This document shows, piece after piece, positions 35,840 to 44,855 of a DNA stretch of 64,000 nucleotides (the first letter of the stretch is position 1; each line of letters opens with the position of its first letter). Made by a program: the position numbers and the translations under genes. The notes beneath the pieces were generated by a model, which was given only the letters and a program-made list of their open reading frames with translations, did not search any database and was not told the DNA's origin. Source of the DNA: Acidobacteriaceae bacterium (lineage in GTDB: Bacteria; Acidobacteriota; Terriglobia; Terriglobales; Acidobacteriaceae); contig JAOAPC010000016.1 of assembly GCA_025462735.1 (NCBI GenBank), positions 151,822 to 215,821 on the forward strand, given 5' to 3'.

Positions 35840-38800
35840 ATGGCGTTTGGTTTCGGTTTCAACAAACAGAAAGTTCTCAGCGCTGCGGAGAAATTCGTCC
35901 AGCAAGGGAAGTTACAGAACGCCATCTCCGAGTACGAAAAAGTCCTCAAAGCCGATCCCAAAGACCTGACCGTAATGAATACGATCGGGGACCTCTATTC
36001 TCGCAGCGGCGAGCACGAGAAAGCTGCAACGAGCTTCAAAAACGTTGGCGATGCATACGCTGGCCAGGGCTTCACGGTCAAAGCCATCGCCATGTACAAG
36101 AAGTTAAGCAAGCTGAAACCCTCCACTGAATGTGTGTTGCGGCTTGCGGAACTCTATACTCAGCAAGGTCTTTTCAACGACGCTCGCGCCCAATACCTGC
36201 AGGTTGCGGAAGATTTTCTCAAATCTGGGCAAGTCGAGCAGGCAATCAGAATCTTCCAGAAGACTTTGGAAATGGATCCGGACAATGTTCCCATGCGGGT
36301 CCGCCTCGCCGAAGCCTATGTACGTATGGGCAAGAAAGAAGATGCCTGGCAGCTTCTTACCGCCGCGGCTGAAGCCCTGCGTTCGAAGGGACAACTAGCG
36401 GCGGCTGACGAACTTCTGAAGCGCATGTTGAAGCTCGATCCGGAGAATAGCTACGCTCTGGTGCTTCGTGGGCGCGCAGCCGCCGAAAAGGGAGACTTCA
36501 ATGCCACGATTCAGAGTCTGAGTAAAGTCCCTGACTTGGACAACAATCCTGAGGGGCTGCGGGCTCTATGTCAGGCTTATCTCCACACTAACCGGATTGA
36601 CGACGCGGTTACCCTCGCGGCCAAGCTGGCAAATGTTCACGATGATGTATCGGCGATATTCGAATGCGGCACGGCGATGGCAGAGCAACAACGCCCCCGC
36701 GATGCTGTGCAACTCTACGAGGAATTCGCAGACCGGTTACTGCGGACCGATTCTGCCAAGTTGTTCGAGTCCCTGCGAGCGCTGCTTCATTACGTGCAGG
36801 ACGATCCAGAAACGCTCGAAAAAGTGCTTGCGATATTCCAAAAAGGCGGCGACAACAGCCAACTTACAGACATTTACGAACTGCTGGCGCACGGCTACGT
36901 TCAATCAGGCAATCTCGCAAAAGGCCGCGAGTACTACCTGAAGTTGACGGAACTGGAACCTGCGAACCAGATTCACGCGAACAACTTGCAGCAGGTAACT
37001 GACCAGCTGGGGTCGGCCGACGCTGCCCATCCAATCACTCCCGAAGAAGGCGCAGGCATGATGGAGGAGCTCGAAGCCAATGCTCCGTTTATCGAGCAAC
37101 GTCATGACGACGAGGCAACGATGGCGGTGAAGGCTGCTCTGACGGATGCCGAGCTGTTCGTCTCCTACAACATGCCGGCTAAAGCGCTGGATCCGCTTAT
37201 TGCCGTGTTACCCAAAGCGCCGCGCGACTTGCGCCTCAATCAGCGGCTCGCGGCGCTGCACACGCAGGCTGGACGTTTTGCCGAGGCCGCCGTCTGCTGC
37301 CGCACACTGGAGAGCATTTATCACGACGCAGGTTATGCCGACGAGGCCTCGCGGTACTGTGATCTGGCCGTGAAATACGAGCAGCGCGTCAACCCAGCGG
37401 GCAGAAAGTCCCATGAAGGCGCGGTCTTATCTGGTAAGACTGCAGCGGCTGTCGTTCAGGAATTTGAAATCGCGGCTCCCGCGCCTGAGCCTTTTACTGA
37501 AACCGCGCACGAACAGACTGCTGGGCAGCCTGCGGCCCACGATGCCAATACAGCATCGTCGCATGCCGGACTTTTTTTCCAAGAGCCAACGCCGTCCGTC
37601 CAAGCGAAAGCAGCGCAGGAATTTTCGATCCCGCTTGCGCCAGAGCCTACGGCTGACACGGACGCCGCGGGAGACTGGGAACAAGACTTTTCCATTGAAA
37701 CGCCGCAACCCGCCGGCGAGTCGGCTTCTGCTACCTCGGATGCTGGATATGAAATCTCCGCGGCAACCACGTCCGAAGTTCCGCCCAATTTAGACGAATC
37801 GATCGAAGAAGTCCGCTTTTACATCGGCCAAGGCATGACCGAGCAGGCCGAGCAAGTTCTCGCGAAATTGGAAGCCATCGCGCCGGGCGCGCCTGAGCTG
37901 GCGATCTTGCGGCGCGGGATCGACTCCGCTAAGCAGATGGCCGGCTCTCCGGCAATGGATCAAGCCGTTTCCCTTGACGAACCGGAGATCGACGAATCGG
38001 AAGGCGCTGAAGCAGCGCAAGCTCACGTGCAAGAGACCGTTCAACCGGCATCCGTCTCCCACGTCACGCCGCAACCATGGCCCAGCGCGCGACCCGCGTT
38101 AGACGATATCGCTTCCGAGATCGACCTGTCACTCGACACGGACGTCGATGATGCACCTGCGCACCCTGAGCCGATAACGCCACCTGTTCCTCCGCAAGCA
38201 ACTAAGAAGTTCAGCCCGGGGACGCTAGACGAATTCGTTGCCGATCTTGAAGCTTCGTTGGGAAATGATTTCATCGCGGAGCCGCCCGCACCCAGTCCTT
38301 CTCCGGTTGCTGCCTCTCTAGCGGATCATGCACCCAAACCGGTCGTCGCAGTTCCGGCGCCAAAAGTTGCAGCTCACAGCGAGCCCGTGGCCCGAGCTGC
38401 TGCTGCTTCAGTTAGTCCAGCGGCTCCGCTTCCGCCGGCGCCGCATACTTCGGCGACGCCGCAAAGATTCGACGCAGCATCGAGCGTCGATTTGTCAAGG
38501 ATGTTTGGCGAACTCAAGCAGGAACTTGAACATGACGCCGCAACTGCCGAGGAAGACCCGGAAACGCATTACAACCTTGGCGTCGCATTCCGTGAAATGG
38601 GCCTGCTTGACGAAGCGATTGGCGAATTGCAGAAGGTCTGCCAATTCGTGGACCGGGGTCACACCTTCCCGAACATCATGCAGGCCTACACTTGGCTGGC
38701 ACAGTGCTTCCTTGAAAAAGGCCTGCCCGAAGTAGCGGTCCGCTGGTACGAGAAAGCGTTAAAGCTGCCCGGCCTGGACCAGGAAACTCGCACTGCACTC

Positions 38801-38932
38801 CATTACGAACTTGCATCCTCGCTGGAAAGTGCAGGAAACAATTCTGCCGCTCTCAGCAATTTCCTCGAAGTCTACAGCAGCAACATCGACTACCGCGATG
38901 TCGGCGAGCGGATCAAGGCCCTCAGGACGTAA
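35840..38932 (+). CDS. large TPR-repeat protein
   Basis: About 1030 residues. An N-terminal array of TPRs begins at FVQQGKLQNAISEYEKVL and runs to about residue 420. More TPR-like helices follow to ~570, then a long Pro/Ala/Glu-rich flexible segment (about 570-900) with one helical island (PNLDESIEEVRFYIGQGM). A C-terminal TPR pair is THYNLGVAFREMGLLDEAIG. There is no signal peptide, so it is probably a cytoplasmic scaffold. ATG 35840 (MAFGFGFNKQ) is preferred; an earlier in-frame start at 35717 gives non-family sequence. Function unknown. Confidence 0.82.
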   Translation: MAFGFGFNKQKVLSAAEKFVQQGKLQNAISEYEKVLKADPKDLTVMNTIGDLYSRSGEHEKAATSFKNVGDAYAGQGFTVKAIAMYKKLSKLKPSTECVLRLAELYTQQGLFNDARAQYLQVAEDFLKSGQVEQAIRIFQKTLEMDPDNVPMRVRLAEAYVRMGKKEDAWQLLTAAAEALRSKGQLAAADELLKRMLKLDPENSYALVLRGRAAAEKGDFNATIQSLSKVPDLDNNPEGLRALCQAYLHTNRIDDAVTLAAKLANVHDDVSAIFECGTAMAEQQRPRDAVQLYEEFADRLLRTDSAKLFESLRALLHYVQDDPETLEKVLAIFQKGGDNSQLTDIYELLAHGYVQSGNLAKGREYYLKLTELEPANQIHANNLQQVTDQLGSADAAHPITPEEGAGMMEELEANAPFIEQRHDDEATMAVKAALTDAELFVSYNMPAKALDPLIAVLPKAPRDLRLNQRLAALHTQAGRFAEAAVCCRTLESIYHDAGYADEASRYCDLAVKYEQRVNPAGRKSHEGAVLSGKTAAAVVQEFEIAAPAPEPFTETAHEQTAGQPAAHDANTASSHAGLFFQEPTPSVQAKAAQEFSIPLAPEPTADTDAAGDWEQDFSIETPQPAGESASATSDAGYEISAATTSEVPPNLDESIEEVRFYIGQGMTEQAEQVLAKLEAIAPGAPELAILRRGIDSAKQMAGSPAMDQAVSLDEPEIDESEGAEAAQAHVQETVQPASVSHVTPQPWPSARPALDDIASEIDLSLDTDVDDAPAHPEPITPPVPPQATKKFSPGTLDEFVADLEASLGNDFIAEPPAPSPSPVAASLADHAPKPVVAVPAPKVAAHSEPVARAAAASVSPAAPLPPAPHTSATPQRFDAASSVDLSRMFGELKQELEHDAATAEEDPETHYNLGVAFREMGLLDEAIGELQKVCQFVDRGHTFPNIMQAYTWLAQCFLEKGLPEVAVRWYEKALKLPGLDQETRTALHYELASSLESAGNNSAALSNFLEVYSSNIDYRDVGERIKALRT

Positions 38933-38991
38933 AATACCCAGATGGGTTTCAAGCGAATTGCATTACACCGGCCTGGTCACGGGAGTGCGGA

Positions 38992-39354
38992 TTGAGCTCG
39001 GAGCCAACTATCCCGCCTTCGACTACATCGCCAGAGGCGCCCCGAATTTCCGGAGCTTCCCTAACCCAGTCTGCCGGACGGACTACACCCATAAAGGCCA
39101 AAAGCTTCGAACTATGGCTTTTGCGGATTCGCTCTCTGCTGCTGGTAACGGTTTGTGCCACATTTGGGGTGCTGCTGATTATCCTTCCGTGGACCCCTAG
39201 ATGGACCGACAATCCACTTCTGTTGTCTTCGCCGAATCTGCGCGACTTCGTTTCCAGTGGGTTTATGCGCGGCCTGGCCAGCGGGTTGGGTGTTTTGGAT
39301 CTCTGGTTGGGATTCTGGGAGGCCATCCATTATCATGAGACCCCTCGACAGTGA
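38992..39354 (+). CDS. small membrane protein of unknown function
   Basis: A 120-residue protein starting at TTG 38992, with GGGAG upstream. A disordered Pro/Ser/Thr-rich first 35 residues are followed by a clear transmembrane helix (LLLVTVCATFGVLLIILPW) and a second weaker hydrophobic stretch (GLASGLGVLDLWLGFWEAI). It sits between the TPR gene and the LOG gene, all on the plus strand and closely spaced, so they may form one transcript. Confidence 0.65.
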   Translation: MSSEPTIPPSTTSPEAPRISGASLTQSAGRTTPIKAKSFELWLLRIRSLLLVTVCATFGVLLIILPWTPRWTDNPLLLSSPNLRDFVSSGFMRGLASGLGVLDLWLGFWEAIHYHETPRQ

Positions 39355-39463
39355 TTAGTTTCAGCGGTCGGAGGATTACCCCCTTCCAACGCAGGGGAAC
39401 TTGTTTTTCTTTGATCTGGCCACTAACCGCAAATTACTAGCCCCTTGCAAGATGAAGGAACTG

Positions 39464-40327
39464 ATGAGCAACCCTCCTGAAAAGATCTCGCCCCTGGCAT
39501 ATGAGAACCCGGACTTCCTGAATAGTCCTGATGGCCGCGTTCTCCGCATTATGTCCGAGTACGTAGAACCGCTGGCACGCTTCCGCCGGGAGCAAATCCA
39601 GGACACCGTAGTGTTCTTTGGCTCTGCCCGTTTTCACAGCCTGGAGGATGCACGAAGGGCGCTGGAAGAAGCAGGTTCGTCTGCCGAAGAGACAGCGCAA
39701 AAAATGATCCGCGCCAGAATGGAAATGGCGCGGTACTACGAAGATGCCCGCCGCATGGCATTTTTGCTGAGCGAATGGGCCAGCCATATTCCTGCCCGTA
39801 GGCGCCGGTTTGTAGTTACTACCGGCGGAGGTCCTGGAATCATGGAGGCAGCAAACCGGGGCGCAAGAGAAGCTGGCGCCAAGACAATTGGCCTCAACAT
39901 CCGGCTGCCGTTTGAGCAATCCTCGAACCCCTACATCACTCCCTCGCTGAATTTGGAGTTCCATTATTTCTTCATGCGCAAATTCTGGTTTGCCTATCTG
40001 GCCAAGGCGCTCGTTATTTTCCCCGGCGGATTTGGGACCCTGGATGAGCTGTTTGAAATTCTGACTCTGGCGCAAACTCAAAAACTCGCCAAGAAAATTC
40101 TCGTAGTAATCTATGGGCGCGAATATTGGGACAAGCTCATCAACTTCCAAACCATGGTTGACGCCGGGGCGATCTCGGCAAAGGACCTGGAACTTTTCAA
40201 GGTGGTGGACACACCAGAGGAAGGCTTCGAATATCTTCGCGAAGGCCTGACCAAATATCATCTAGGCCCAGAACGTCCCAAGCGCGTGGGCGAAGCGGTG
40301 CCCGAAATCGCGAAAACCAACCCGTGA
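39464..40327 (+). CDS. LOG family (lysine decarboxylase-like) nucleotide-binding protein
   Basis: About 287 residues. It shows the two motifs of the LOG/TIGR00730 family: GGGPGIMEAANRGA and the phosphate-binding PGGFGTLDELFEI. Members hydrolyse nucleoside 5'-monophosphates to base and ribose 5-phosphate; true lysine decarboxylase activity is not expected. The start is uncertain: ATG 39464 has AAGGA upstream, while TTG 39401 and ATG 39452 are in frame. The length is greater than for plant LOG because of a helical N-terminal extension. Confidence 0.88.
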   Translation: MSNPPEKISPLAYENPDFLNSPDGRVLRIMSEYVEPLARFRREQIQDTVVFFGSARFHSLEDARRALEEAGSSAEETAQKMIRARMEMARYYEDARRMAFLLSEWASHIPARRRRFVVTTGGGPGIMEAANRGAREAGAKTIGLNIRLPFEQSSNPYITPSLNLEFHYFFMRKFWFAYLAKALVIFPGGFGTLDELFEILTLAQTQKLAKKILVVIYGREYWDKLINFQTMVDAGAISAKDLELFKVVDTPEEGFEYLREGLTKYHLGPERPKRVGEAVPEIAKTNP

Positions 40328-40331
40328 AAGG

Positions 40332-40422
40332 CAGTTGCGAGTGGTCAGTGGCGAGTGAGCGATAGAGATTGCCAAGCAAACCACTTACAACTAACCACTG
40401 GCCACTATTCACTGACCACCGA
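40332..40422. repeat. heptamer repeats (AGTGGTC type) before thiE
   Basis: Two arrays with 7-nt period in opposite sense: AGTGGTC AGTGGCG AGTGAGC near 40340, and ACTAACC ACTGGCC ACTATTC ACTGACC near 40390-40417. They fall inside the apparent 5' extension of thiE. Confidence 0.65.
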
Positions 40423-40426
40423 TTCC

Positions 40427-41065
40427 TTGCTTCTCTACTACATCACCGACCGAACGCAGCTCCCTGGGATCGAATCCGAACGCTTCGACCGTTTGCTGAA
40501 AAAGATTGCGGAAGCAGCAGACGCCGGCGTGGATTACGTGCAACTGCGGGAAAAGGACCTTCCCGCGCGGCAACTGGAATCGCTGTCACGAGAAGCTGCG
40601 CAGTTGATCCACCAGTCAGGGAGTAAAACCCGCATCATGATCAACTCTCGAACTGACGTCGCCATCGCGGCGCAAGCTGATGGCGTTCATCTCACTTCGA
40701 ATGACATTTCGCCTGTTGACGTCCGGAACATTTGGCGCGCAGCGCACGGGCAAGATGAGCCGGTTATCGTCATTGGAGTTTCATGCCACACCGAAGCGGA
40801 GGTCGTCGAAGCCAAACGCGCAGCAGCCGATTTTGTCGTATTCGGCCCAGTGTTTGAGAAGAGAGCCTCGGAATTATCGCCGGTGGGAATAGACCAGCTT
40901 CAAAAAGTTTGCCAGCACAAAATTCCAGTTATCGCTCTCGGAAGCGTAACTCCGGAAAATGCGCGTTCATCCATCGAAGCTGGAGCAAGCGGGGTCGCCG
41001 GAATCAGACTCTTTCAGGAAGGTGACGTGTCCACAATGGTCGTGAAGCTTCGAAACTTAACTTGA
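40427..41065 (+). CDS. thiE: thiamine-phosphate synthase
   Basis: ThiE couples HMP-pyrophosphate and thiazole phosphate to thiamine phosphate. The TIM-barrel signature blocks are present: YYITDRTQLPG at the start, DYVQLREKDLPARQL, IMINSRTDVAIAAQADGVHL, GVSCHTEAEV, DFVVFGPVFEKRA and the C-terminal phosphate-binding GASGVAGIRLF. A longer frame begins at GTG 40355, but its first 24 codons come from heptamer repeat DNA. I therefore prefer TTG 40427, about 212 residues. No other thi genes are in the window. Confidence 0.9.
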   Translation: MLLYYITDRTQLPGIESERFDRLLKKIAEAADAGVDYVQLREKDLPARQLESLSREAAQLIHQSGSKTRIMINSRTDVAIAAQADGVHLTSNDISPVDVRNIWRAAHGQDEPVIVIGVSCHTEAEVVEAKRAAADFVVFGPVFEKRASELSPVGIDQLQKVCQHKIPVIALGSVTPENARSSIEAGASGVAGIRLFQEGDVSTMVVKLRNLT

Positions 41066-41110
41066 TCATTGCTCTCAATGGTAAGTCAGGACTTGACAGG
41101 CCAGCGCGCC

Positions 41111-41506
41111 TTACCGTCGCGACGCAAGCATTCCGAGAATCTCCTGCAATCCATGGCGAATGCGTTTCAAGTCGGCTGCTGACTGGACGGGAAACGGTAG
41201 CGGAACCTGGTTTTTCTCAGTTTTGATTTCAGAACGAAGTTGCTGGCGCGCGCCCGCAATGGTGAACCCTTCTTCATAGAGCAGCTTCTTGATGCGAAGC
41301 ACCGCGTCAACATCTTTCCGGCGATACATCCGCTGTCCCGTGCTGCTCTTGATGGGCTTGAGCTGAGGAAACTCGGTTTCCCAGAAACGAAGAACGTATG
41401 CCGGAAGGCGGCACAGGCGGGAAACCTCTCCGATGCGAAAGTAAAGCTTGTCGGGAACGATGATATCAGTTGATCGGTTTGGCTTAGCCTTCAGCTTGGT
41501 ACTCAT
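41111..41506 (-). CDS. MerR-family transcriptional regulator
   Basis: 131 residues with a winged-helix MerR DNA-binding domain: LYFRIGEVSRLCRLPAYVLR, then FWETEFPQLKPIKSSTGQR and YRRKDVDAVLRIKKLLYEEG. The C-terminal half is a short helix rather than a ligand- or metal-binding domain; no cysteine pair is seen, so metal sensing is unlikely. It is monocistronic, and its targets are unknown. Confidence 0.88.
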   Translation of the reverse strand: MSTKLKAKPNRSTDIIVPDKLYFRIGEVSRLCRLPAYVLRFWETEFPQLKPIKSSTGQRMYRRKDVDAVLRIKKLLYEEGFTIAGARQQLRSEIKTEKNQVPLPFPVQSAADLKRIRHGLQEILGMLASRR

Positions 41507-41603
41507 GGGATCCGCCGGGCGGCAGGTCGTGACTTCAGAAGACGCGCCGCTACTGCGTTTCTAGCACGATCCGTGGCGCTCGACAACTACTACTTGGCCC
41601 TGA

Positions 41604-41640
41604 AACAAAAAACCTCTCGAGGATTTTCGTCGAGAGGTTT
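41604..41640 (-). terminator. strong intrinsic terminator of the Lys/Ala peptide transcript
   Basis: Stem AAACCTCTCGA/TCGAGAGGTTT with a 9-nt loop; the plus-strand A-rich run 41604-41612 supplies the minus-strand U-tract. A second hairpin CGTGAGA/TCTCACG lies just ahead at 41652-41668. Confidence 0.85.
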
Positions 41641-41671
41641 ACAAACTCTTTCGTGAGATTTTCTCACGTAC

Positions 41672-41713
41672 TTAGTGTTTCTTCTTTTTTGCTGCCTTTT
41701 TCTTTGCTGGCAT
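41672..41713 (-). CDS. 13-residue Lys/Ala-rich peptide MPAKKKAAKKKKH
   Basis: A tiny gene below usual ORF cut-offs. AGGAGGG lies 5 nt before the ATG at 41713 (a second ATG directly upstream at 41716 is too close to it). The product is almost only Lys and Ala, and the stop is TAA. It has its own promoter (41792-41820) and a terminator after it. Such a basic peptide could bind nucleic acid, or the ~180-nt transcript may matter more than the peptide. Translation is unproven. Confidence 0.6.
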   Translation of the reverse strand: MPAKKKAAKKKKH

Positions 41714-41791
41714 CATTACCCTCCTGAACGATTTTCCCTCGTTACCGAACGGTCTCTGCCGACAAACTACTATCAGCAGCACTGATTTCAG

Positions 41792-41820
41792 ATATTGCGG
41801 TGTATCACTCCTGTTGTCAA
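41792..41820 (-). promoter_or_regulatory. promoter of the small basic peptide gene
   Basis: Minus strand TTGACA (41820-41815), 17-nt spacer, CAATAT (41797-41792). The -35 lies inside the 13-bp palindrome CTGTTGTCAACAG at 41811-41823, a possible operator. Confidence 0.55.
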
Positions 41821-41829
41821 CAGTTTTCT

Positions 41830-42000
41830 TGCATTTTGAGTGAGTATTAGAAGGGAACGTCGCGCGATCGAATTATCATTCGTAAGAACGCCGCCACAAG
41901 GTTAGAAGGATTCACACTGATTTTTCTTTGTGGTGAAGGTTTGTCGTGAATCTGTGTCGTGCGTATGACGACCAGGGAAATCTGTGGCGAGAAATTCTTT
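41830..42000. other. gene-free stretch upstream of the peptide promoter
   Basis: Between the peptide promoter and the response-regulator stop I see only AT-richer intergenic DNA. It holds no ORF, hairpin terminator or repeat of note. Confidence 0.5.
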
Positions 42001-42672
42001 TTATGCGCCGGCTGGCATCTTCACGATTTTTTTCTGGATGGCGTAGGTCACCAGTTGCGCTTTGTTGTGGATGTTGAGTTTTCGCATCAGGTTGAACTTG
42101 TGCGCCTCAACAGTTTTGACGCTTAGCCCGAGAATGCCTGCGATCTGCCGCACGGAGTTTCCCTCAGCAAGCATCTTGATCACCTCGCGTTCGCGCGGAG
42201 TCAGCGTCGAGCCGCGCGCCATTCCCGTGGTGGAGCGCGATCGAAAATCGTCAACCAGTTTTCCCAGGACCTGCGGGCTTAAGTACTTCCTGCCAGCGTT
42301 GACATCACGCACCGCGCCGATCAGTCGCGGCGCAGGCGCATCTTTCAGAATGTACCCGGAGGCTCCGGCATCCAAACACTGGAGCAAGTACTCTTCATCC
42401 TCATACATAGTGAGGAAGATGACGCGTCTTCCCGGCAGCTCTCGCGTGATCCGGCGCGAAGCCTCAAAGCTTGAAAGTCCTGGCATTCCGATATCCAGCA
42501 GGACGACGTCGGGCTTGAGTGCCTGCGCCTGCTCGATTGCTTCCGATCCGTCCCGCGCCTCTCCTACAACCTGAAGATCAGGCTCGCTCTCGAGGACCCG
42601 GCGCAGTCCCTCGCGGAACAGTGTGTGATCGTCAACAATCAGGCATCGGATGGGCATAGATTGAACCGTCAA
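42001..42672 (-). CDS. NarL/FixJ-family response regulator
   Basis: A 223-residue two-component regulator. The receiver domain has the acidic pair in IVDDHTLFREGL, the phospho-acceptor Asp in PDVVLLDIGMPG, the Thr in FLTMYEDEEY and the Lys in YILKDAP. The C-terminal LuxR-type HTH is LTPREREVIKMLAEGNSVRQ followed by SVKTVEAHKFNLMRKL. The TTG start overlaps the kinase stop; ATG 42657 is an alternative. It is the partner of the kinase directly upstream. Confidence 0.93.
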   Translation of the reverse strand: MTVQSMPIRCLIVDDHTLFREGLRRVLESEPDLQVVGEARDGSEAIEQAQALKPDVVLLDIGMPGLSSFEASRRITRELPGRRVIFLTMYEDEEYLLQCLDAGASGYILKDAPAPRLIGAVRDVNAGRKYLSPQVLGKLVDDFRSRSTTGMARGSTLTPREREVIKMLAEGNSVRQIAGILGLSVKTVEAHKFNLMRKLNIHNKAQLVTYAIQKKIVKMPAGA

Positions 42673-43430
42673 CTGGCCTTTGCTGTTGAAACGCGGCGAA
42701 CAGACCGGGAAGTGCTTCCGGCGTCTCGTCTGGGGGTTTGGTCCGCGATCCAGGGCAAAACAATGCGAATCTGAGTTCCCCGGCCACGCCGCGAGTTAAT
42801 GGTCATTGAGCCGCCAAGTGCTACAGTGCGCTCGCGCATTCCGGTCAGGCCGAATCCTCTTTCATGAGGACTGCGCGTCAATAAGCCAGTCCCGTCGTCT
42901 TCTATTTCGAGGACAACTTTGTCGGTCGTGATCTGGAGCCTCACGGCAAAGTTTCGCGCCTGCGAGTGTTTGGAAATGTTCTGCAGCGCTTCCTGGGCCG
43001 ACCGGTAAAGTGCCACCTCGATGTCATGGTCCATGGGAGGGATTTTGCCCGGCAGCTCGACGCGAGCTTTCATCCCTGTCTGGGTGGCAAGCAGTTGGGC
43101 ATGCCGGCGAATGGCAGCGACGAGCCCCAATTCTTCTAAAACGCGCGGAGAAAGCCTTGCGATGATGCGTCGCAAACCTTCGATGGTGCGGTCAAGAACG
43201 TCGATTGACTCCTGGACTCTGGCTGCCTGTTCTGGATTCTCAGCGTCGCCGGCCAGCATCTCAAGTTGAAACCGCAAGACCATGAGTGTTTGCCCGGTCT
43301 CGTCGTGCAACTCCCGGCTAATGCGGCGGCGTTCTTCTTCTTCCCCCTTCAATAGATGACGCGAAAGCTCAGCGGCATCTGAATCTGCTATATCAGCGAC
43401 TTGCCGCCTTGGCGGAGCCTTAGGGGACAC
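42669..43430 (-). CDS. NarX/DegS-type sensor histidine kinase lacking a sensor domain
   Basis: A 253-residue cytoplasmic HisKA_3 kinase. The phospho-acceptor His is in SRELHDETGQTLMVL. The HATPase has the N-box region ALYRSAQEALQNISKHS, the G1 block EIEDDGTGL and the G2 block GFGLTGMRERT. There is no transmembrane segment, PAS, GAF or HAMP domain, so the signal must be cytoplasmic or come from a partner protein. The GTG start has GAGGTG upstream. The stop overlaps the regulator start by 4 nt. Confidence 0.92.
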   Translation of the reverse strand: MSPKAPPRRQVADIADSDAAELSRHLLKGEEEERRRISRELHDETGQTLMVLRFQLEMLAGDAENPEQAARVQESIDVLDRTIEGLRRIIARLSPRVLEELGLVAAIRRHAQLLATQTGMKARVELPGKIPPMDHDIEVALYRSAQEALQNISKHSQARNFAVRLQITTDKVVLEIEDDGTGLLTRSPHERGFGLTGMRERTVALGGSMTINSRRGRGTQIRIVLPWIADQTPRRDAGSTSRSVRRVSTAKAS

Positions 43431-43648
43431 GAATTCACCTCAAGAACTGGGAAACCTGGGAACACAACGTGATCGCCGTGAAAACGAAGTGGAAACCTGG
43501 TTGGAGATTCCTATTGCGTCTCATTGTACTCAGTACTCACCGTCGACCGCGGAATACGCGTAGCCAAAGCTTGGATGAACAACCGGAGTTGCGGGTTTGC
43601 TCGAAGCGTAAGGTACAGTACATTCTTCATCGGATACAATCCGAGTAG

Positions 43649-44821
43649 ATGCTGAAATTTTTCACGGCTGGGGAGTCTCACGGGGAGGCGCTCGTCGGCT
43701 TTCTTTCCGGCATCCCTGCCGGACTCGAGGTCTCGCGGGAATTTGTAGACCGCGAGCTATGGCGCAGGCAGCAAGGTTACGGCCGTGGCGGCAGGATGAA
43801 AATCGAGCGCGACACCGCCCACATCCTCTCCGGGGTCCGTCACGGCAAGACGATCGGTTCGCCAATTTCTGTGCTTTTGGAGAATCGTGACTGGAAAAAT
43901 TGGCAGCAACAGCTCCCGGTTGAAACAGGAGAGCCAAGCCTGCACAAGCGGGTAGCGTCTCCGCGGCCCGGACACGCTGATCTTGCGGGCGCGCTGAAGT
44001 ATAACTTTCCCGAAGCACGATATGTGTTGGAGCGTGCTTCAGCACGCGAATCCGCGGCGCGCGTGGCCCTCGGGGCGATGGCAAAATTGTTTCTGCGAGA
44101 GTTGGGTATTGAAGTGTTAAGCCATGCGGTTGCCGTAGGAGCAGCCAACGTCGAGCACGAGGTCCCTTGGGACAAGATCAAAGCAAGTTGCAGCCGAGAA
44201 GAGGTGTTGCTGAATTGCGCCGATCCCGATGCCGAGCAGCGTATGAAAGCTGAGGTCGATAAAGTTTTGCGGACCGGCGACTCCGTAGGCGGCGTGTTCG
44301 AAGTTGTCGCGCACGCGGTGCCGCCGGGGCTTGGCACATACGCTCAGTGGGACGAACGGCTCGACGCACAGTTAGCCTCAGCAGTTATGTCACTGCAAGC
44401 CGTCAAAGCAGTTGAAATCGGCGCCGGCGTCACGTCGGCATACGCCCCCGGTTCGGCAGTTCATGACGAGATTGGATACGACACCAACTCTGGATTTACC
44501 GGATTCACCCGCACGCGTAACAATGCCGGGGGCATCGAAGGAGGAGTTTCCAATGGCCAGGAAATTCGCGTGCGAGGCTACCTCAAACCGATTTCAACCT
44601 TGCGGCGTCCATTACAATCGGTTGACTTCGCCAGCCGCGAGCCGGTAAAAGCTGCCTACGAACGTTCCGATGTTTGCGTGGTGCCGGCTGCCGGAGTAGC
44701 TGGAGAAGCAATGGTGGCTCTGACTTTGGCGCGCTGCGCGCTGGAGAAATTCGGCGGCGACTCGATGACCGAAACATCGCGCAACTTTCGTGGATATTTA
44801 GAACAATTGAAAAATTACTGA
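43649..44821 (+). CDS. aroC: chorismate synthase
   Basis: AroC turns EPSP into chorismate, the last shikimate step, with reduced FMN as cofactor. The 390-residue protein has the family blocks FFTAGESHGEALVGFLSGIPAG at the start, RPGHADLAGALKY and ASARESAARVALGA. The FMN site shows as GGIEGGVSNGQEI. Length is normal. It is followed after 34 nt by def on the same strand. Confidence 0.97.
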   Translation: MLKFFTAGESHGEALVGFLSGIPAGLEVSREFVDRELWRRQQGYGRGGRMKIERDTAHILSGVRHGKTIGSPISVLLENRDWKNWQQQLPVETGEPSLHKRVASPRPGHADLAGALKYNFPEARYVLERASARESAARVALGAMAKLFLRELGIEVLSHAVAVGAANVEHEVPWDKIKASCSREEVLLNCADPDAEQRMKAEVDKVLRTGDSVGGVFEVVAHAVPPGLGTYAQWDERLDAQLASAVMSLQAVKAVEIGAGVTSAYAPGSAVHDEIGYDTNSGFTGFTRTRNNAGGIEGGVSNGQEIRVRGYLKPISTLRRPLQSVDFASREPVKAAYERSDVCVVPAAGVAGEAMVALTLARCALEKFGGDSMTETSRNFRGYLEQLKNY

Positions 44822-44855
44822 TCGCCAATGGCTGATCGCTGACGCCGACTACCAC

